Source of the DNA: Pichia kudriavzevii
Lineage: Eukaryota; Ascomycota; Pichiomycetes; Pichiales; Pichiaceae
Reading direction: 5' to 3'
Assembly (NCBI RefSeq): GCF_003054445.1
Contig: NC_042506.1
Location: 2,735,501 to 2,799,500, forward strand
DNA: 64,000 bases
Shown: positions 60,633 to 64,000 of the stretch, one piece after another
Layout of the letters: each line of letters begins with the position of its first letter
How positions within the stretch are numbered: the first letter of the stretch is position 1
Notes under the pieces: model-generated
What the model saw: only the letters and a program-made list of their open reading frames with translations
What the model was told of the DNA's origin: nothing
The model's database searches: none
Position numbers and translations under genes: made by a program

Positions 60633-61961
60633 ATGGCAAAAGAGGATTGGGAAAAATATAAAAAACCTGTAGAGGAAGATAATGAGAAGTCAGTAGAGAT
60701 TAAGCCTCTAAGTGAAGATGATATTCAAGTCTTAAAGACTTATAGTTCTGCTCCTTACAGTACATCTATCAAGAGTATAGAAAAGGACTTAAAAGACTTG
60801 GAGGCAAGAATCAAGGAGAAAATGGGTGTGGAAGAGAGTGATACCGGATTGGCCAATCCTAATCTTTGGGATGTGGCAGCAGACCGTAAAAGAATGCATG
60901 ATGAACAGCCACTACAGGTTGCAAGGTGTACGAAGATCATCAAATCAGATGAAGCGGAAGAGGCGGATGAGGTAGATGAAAAAGCACAATATGTTATTAA
61001 CATCAAACAAATAGCAAAGTTTGTTGTTGGGTTGGGTGAACGTGTCTCTCCAACCGATATAGAAGAAGGCATGAGGGTTGGTGTTGATAGAAGCAAGTAC
61101 GAGATCCAGTTACCACTACCACCTAGAATTGATCCAAGTGTCACGATGATGACTGTCGAAGAAAAACCTGATGTTACATACAGTGATGTTGGTGGCTGTA
61201 AGGAGCAGATTGAAAAATTAAGAGAAGTTGTGGAATTGCCCTTACTATCACCTGAGAGGTTTGTGAAATTAGGTATCGATCCACCAAAGGGAATCCTATT
61301 ATACGGACCACCAGGTACTGGTAAGACTTTATGCGCTAGGGCTGTTGCAAACAGGACGGATGCAACATTTATTAGAGTCATTGGTTCTGAGTTAGTTCAA
61401 AAATATGTTGGTGAGGGTGCAAGAATGGTAAGAGAGTTATTTGAAATGGCAAGGACGAAGAAAGCATGTATTATTTTCTTTGACGAGGTTGATGCAATTG
61501 GTGGTGCCAGATTTGACGATGGTGCAGGAGGTGATAACGAAGTCCAAAGAACAATGTTGGAGCTAATTACACAATTAGATGGTTTTGACCCTAGGGGTAA
61601 TATCAAAGTTATGTTTGCAACCAACAGACCAAATACTTTGGATCCTGCTTTGCTAAGACCTGGTAGAATAGATAGAAAAGTGGAGTTTTCCTTGCCTGAT
61701 TTAGAAGGAAGGGCTAATATTTTCAAGATTCATGCTAAGTCTATGTCATGTGAGAGGGATATCAGGTGGGAACTAATTTCAAGAATGTGCCCAAATGCAA
61801 CAGGTGCAGAACTAAGATCTGTTTGTACTGAAGCGGGCATGTTTGCAATCAGAGCTAGACGGAAAGTTGCCACAGAGAAAGACTTTCTAAATGCTGTTGA
61901 GAAGGTGATCAAGGGTAATATGAAATTCAGTTCAACTAGTAGGTATATGCAATATAATTAG
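60633..61961 (+). CDS. RPT1: 26S proteasome regulatory ATPase subunit
   Basis: One of six AAA+ subunits that unfold substrates for the proteasome. The 442-residue product starts at ATG 60633 ([12 protein letters not shown]). It has an N-terminal coiled coil ([20 protein letters not shown]), an OB domain and the ATPase domain with Walker A GPPGTGKT, Walker [12 protein letters not shown], and second region of homology [29 protein letters not shown] and RYMQYN at the C-terminus are characteristic of Rpt1 (no HbYX tail). S. cerevisiae Rpt1 is 467 residues, mostly longer at the N-terminus. Confidence 0.97.
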   Translation: MAKEDWEKYKKPVEEDNEKSVEIKPLSEDDIQVLKTYSSAPYSTSIKSIEKDLKDLEARIKEKMGVEESDTGLANPNLWDVAADRKRMHDEQPLQVARCTKIIKSDEAEEADEVDEKAQYVINIKQIAKFVVGLGERVSPTDIEEGMRVGVDRSKYEIQLPLPPRIDPSVTMMTVEEKPDVTYSDVGGCKEQIEKLREVVELPLLSPERFVKLGIDPPKGILLYGPPGTGKTLCARAVANRTDATFIRVIGSELVQKYVGEGARMVRELFEMARTKKACIIFFDEVDAIGGARFDDGAGGDNEVQRTMLELITQLDGFDPRGNIKVMFATNRPNTLDPALLRPGRIDRKVEFSLPDLEGRANIFKIHAKSMSCERDIRWELISRMCPNATGAELRSVCTEAGMFAIRARRKVATEKDFLNAVEKVIKGNMKFSSTSRYMQYN

Positions 61962-62041
61962 GAGGGCTAATTTAACATTTGTATACAGAGATATTCTATA
62001 AAGTATGTACTAAAGGTAATAATAATCTTTAAGCATGACAC

Positions 62042-62644
62042 TCATTCCCACCAACTACAACAACCCATGCCATCCGTTTGACATGATGCTATAATAGCAT
62101 ATGGTGGGGTCTGCTCCTTATCATTACCATTTTGGTTTTGCGAGGCTGCTTGCGATGTTGGGCCTTTTGGTTTAACATTAGTAAATATTTCTTCTTCGAT
62201 TCTAAAGTTGATTTTTTCATTGACGTCCAAATAAAGAGTATTTTCATCATCCATTTTCCAGATCCATGCATTTTCATCTGGTGAGTAAAAACTATTTTCA
62301 AACATCAGCGCCTTAGGAACAAAAATATCATTGAAGAATCCAATGTTTACCTTGATTCCTTCACTCGTACATTTTTCGATCCAACCTGTCAACACTTCAC
62401 CCACAAATGGTTTGAAGATGACCAGCCTACACGTCACAGTAACGTACATTGCACCATCGCCGGGTCTAAAAAGACCCGTATCGAATTCAACTAGATCATA
62501 AACAGATATAACAAGTCCTAGTTTAGGTATAATTTTATTTGCATGTTTGACATTAAGCTCTTGTTTCACTGCTACTTCTCTTGAAAGATTAAACAAATGT
62601 GGCGGAATTCGTATCAAATCCGTTATTGTAGAAAGTTGAAACAT
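62042..62644 (-). CDS. RPC25: RNA polymerase III subunit C25
   Basis: Rpc25 pairs with Rpc17 to form the stalk of RNA polymerase III, needed for initiation. The 200-residue product (S. cerevisiae 212) has the Rpb7-like N-terminal domain (MFQLSTITDLIRIPPHLF...KHANKIIPKLGLVISVYDL, PGDGAMYVTVTCRLVIFKPF). An S1-type domain follows (GEVLTGWIEKCTSEGIKVNIGFFNDIFVP, WIWKMDDENTLYLDVNEKINFRIE). It ends in IASCQTDGMGCCSWWE, matching the family's QTDGMGxxSWW. Start ATG 62644. It converges on RPT1. Confidence 0.96.
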   Translation of the reverse strand: MFQLSTITDLIRIPPHLFNLSREVAVKQELNVKHANKIIPKLGLVISVYDLVEFDTGLFRPGDGAMYVTVTCRLVIFKPFVGEVLTGWIEKCTSEGIKVNIGFFNDIFVPKALMFENSFYSPDENAWIWKMDDENTLYLDVNEKINFRIEEEIFTNVKPKGPTSQAASQNQNGNDKEQTPPYAIIASCQTDGMGCCSWWE

Positions 62645-62990
62645 CGGAACGTGATTTAATTTATATTATCTCTTCTGAACTGGTATTGCAAGATGGTTAT
62701 AATTATTTAGGTGATTCAAATTTATCATAAATATTCCGGCTTAATTTTTTCTTTTTTTTTCATTCTGATGCTCGAAAAGAGTATTATCGCTAACCTTGCC
62801 GTAATCATGGCTTTTCGCGTTTGAATATGTTATGCAAGCTTTTAATGTTTCAAAGAGTTCATAAAAAGTGGTTGTATATACTATGTATACTATATATCGT
62901 ATTTTATAGAAGAATAATAAAAACAGAGTTTGGAGGGAGGTTAACGGTGGGATATAAAATTATCAAAATGCGTGAAAAAAAAAAACAAGC
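62645..62990. other. Intergenic: RPC25 upstream and SDH1 3' flank
   Basis: This 346 bp AT-rich gap has T-run 62748-62760, TATACTATATATCG near 62886-62899 and a poly(A) run 62977-62986 next to the SDH1 stop. No ORF or RNA gene was seen. Confidence 0.5.
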
Positions 62991-64000
62991 CTAGTAAGCT
63001 CTAACAGTTGGTGGAACAGGCTTACATTCTGCTTCATCTAATGTCGTGGTGATAACCTTTCTGTAACCTAACTTGACTGGCTCGCCTGTCTTTGTTTGCC
63101 AAGACAAGGTGTGCTTTTGCCAGTTTTCGTCGTCTCTGTTTGGATAGTCATCTCTTGCATGAGCACCTCTTGATTCCTTTCTTGCTGCTGCAGAAGTTGC
63201 AATTTGCTTAGCACAGGTCAACAAATTTTGTAGTTCTAGAGTTTCAGTCAAGTCAGTGTTCCAAATCATTGATCTATCGGTGGTCTTAATGTCGGCAAAC
63301 TTTGCGTCAATTCTTTCAAGTTCGGAAACACCAGCGTCCAAGTTATCTTGAGTTCTGAAAACAGCAACGTGTTTTTGCATAGCCTTTTGCATTTCCAATC
63401 TCAATTCAGCAGTAGGAGTGCTACCGCTAGCGTTTCTTAGTTTATCCAAGTTTGCAATAGATTCGAAACCAATATCTGCTGGCAATTCCTTGTGTGGAGT
63501 ACCTGGTTTCAGTTCAGCAGCAATGGAGTGAGCAACTGCTCTACCAAAGACAACTAAATCTAATAAGGAGTTAGCACCCAATCTGTTAGCACCATGAACT
63601 GACGCACATGCAGCTTCACCACATGCATAAAGACCTGGAATGACAACGTCTTCACCCTTTTCATTGACAGTCAAAGCTTCACCAGACCACTTGGTTGGAA
63701 TACCACCCATATTGTAATGAACAGTTGGTATAATTGGAATTGGCTCCTTGGTAACATCAACACCAGCGAAAATCTTTGCGGTTTCTGAAATACCTGGCAA
63801 TCTTTCTTGTAGGACAGAAGGTGGTAGATGAGACAATTGTAAGTACATGTGATCCTTTTCTGGACCAACACCTCTACCTGCATTGATTTCCATAGTGATA
63901 GCTCTAGAGACAACATCTCTACAAGCTAAATCCTTAGCATGTGGAGCATATCTTTCCATAAATCTTTCACCTTCAGAGTTGATCAAGTAACCACCTTCAC
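62991..64000 (-). CDS. SDH1: Succinate dehydrogenase flavoprotein subunit (3' part)
   Basis: The frame is cut by the right window edge; about 336 C-terminal codons are visible (S. cerevisiae 640). Sdh1 carries FAD and the succinate site of respiratory complex II in mitochondria. Visible features: [19 protein letters not shown] at the edge, the succinate-binding His in [32 protein letters not shown] with [11 protein letters not shown] at the FAD pocket, and the Sdh1-specific C-terminal [18 protein letters not shown] and [16 protein letters not shown]. The 5' part with the FAD-attachment His lies outside the window. Codon use is fairly biased. Confidence 0.97.
   Translation of the reverse strand, partial: EGGYLINSEGERFMERYAPHAKDLACRDVVSRAITMEINAGRGVGPEKDHMYLQLSHLPPSVLQERLPGISETAKIFAGVDVTKEPIPIIPTVHYNMGGIPTKWSGEALTVNEKGEDVVIPGLYACGEAACASVHGANRLGANSLLDLVVFGRAVAHSIAAELKPGTPHKELPADIGFESIANLDKLRNASGSTPTAELRLEMQKAMQKHVAVFRTQDNLDAGVSELERIDAKFADIKTTDRSMIWNTDLTETLELQNLLTCAKQIATSAAARKESRGAHARDDYPNRDDENWQKHTLSWQTKTGEPVKLGYRKVITTTLDEAECKPVPPTVRAY

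Noticed and set aside
60755-61381. 208-codon ORF antisense to RPT1
   Set aside because: Shadow of the conserved ATPase gene, Ser/Ile-rich, no independent support.

Overview
This window is nuclear chromosomal DNA from a budding yeast (Saccharomycotina). Genes are compact and almost all intronless. They are spaced by AT-rich gaps with poly(dA:dT) tracts, TATA boxes and A-rich start contexts. Most products are close to Saccharomyces cerevisiae proteins. CUG appears to be read as leucine: a CTG codon at 36551-36553 in TRM7 sits at a leucine conserved in S. cerevisiae. An eIF3h gene, absent from S. cerevisiae, is retained, and gene order does not look like S. cerevisiae. My best guess is a Pichiaceae yeast such as Pichia kudriavzevii. 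That rests on recognising the style of the GAPDH and malate dehydrogenase proteins and is not proven here.

Layout. 0-13 kb: a small helical protein, VMA11 (V-ATPase c'), RVB2, a small anonymous ORF, MDJ2 (J protein), HUT1, a Whi5/Nrm1-type repressor, LRO1, ATG3, PRP46, SQT1, RIB5. 13-28 kb: a cytosolic-type malate dehydrogenase, a DUF4112 membrane protein, the U3 snoRNA gene (intronless, minus strand), RPL25, MRPS18, CPR7, YPK3, POA1, RIT1, MRN1, and a GAPDH gene with a strong TATA promoter. 28-42 kb: a large Zn2Cys6 regulator, a box C/D snoRNA matching snR47, ECM2, ALG14, a RING protein, RSM10, TRM7, KRS1, eIF3h, RCH1. 42-54 kb: a cluster of three di/tripeptide transporter paralogs (two minus, one plus) surrounding a wax-synthase-like MBOAT gene. 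Long, gene-poor upstream regions with GATAAG-type motifs lie in this part. 54-64 kb: a She4/UNC-45-like protein, DBR1, PUF6, RPT1, RPC25, and the 3' part of SDH1 running off the right edge.

Themes. Several genes serve ribosome and RNA biology: U3 and snR47 (rRNA processing and 2'-O-methylation), RPL25, SQT1, PUF6, MRPS18, RSM10, RIT1, TRM7, KRS1, eIF3h, and splicing or lariat factors PRP46, ECM2 and DBR1. These look like ordinary co-residence, not an operon-like system. The most unusual region is the peptide-transporter cluster. Two of its copies, in inverted orientation, share long stretches that are identical even at synonymous sites, which is best explained by recent gene conversion. I saw no mobile element, CRISPR array or tRNA gene that I could support.
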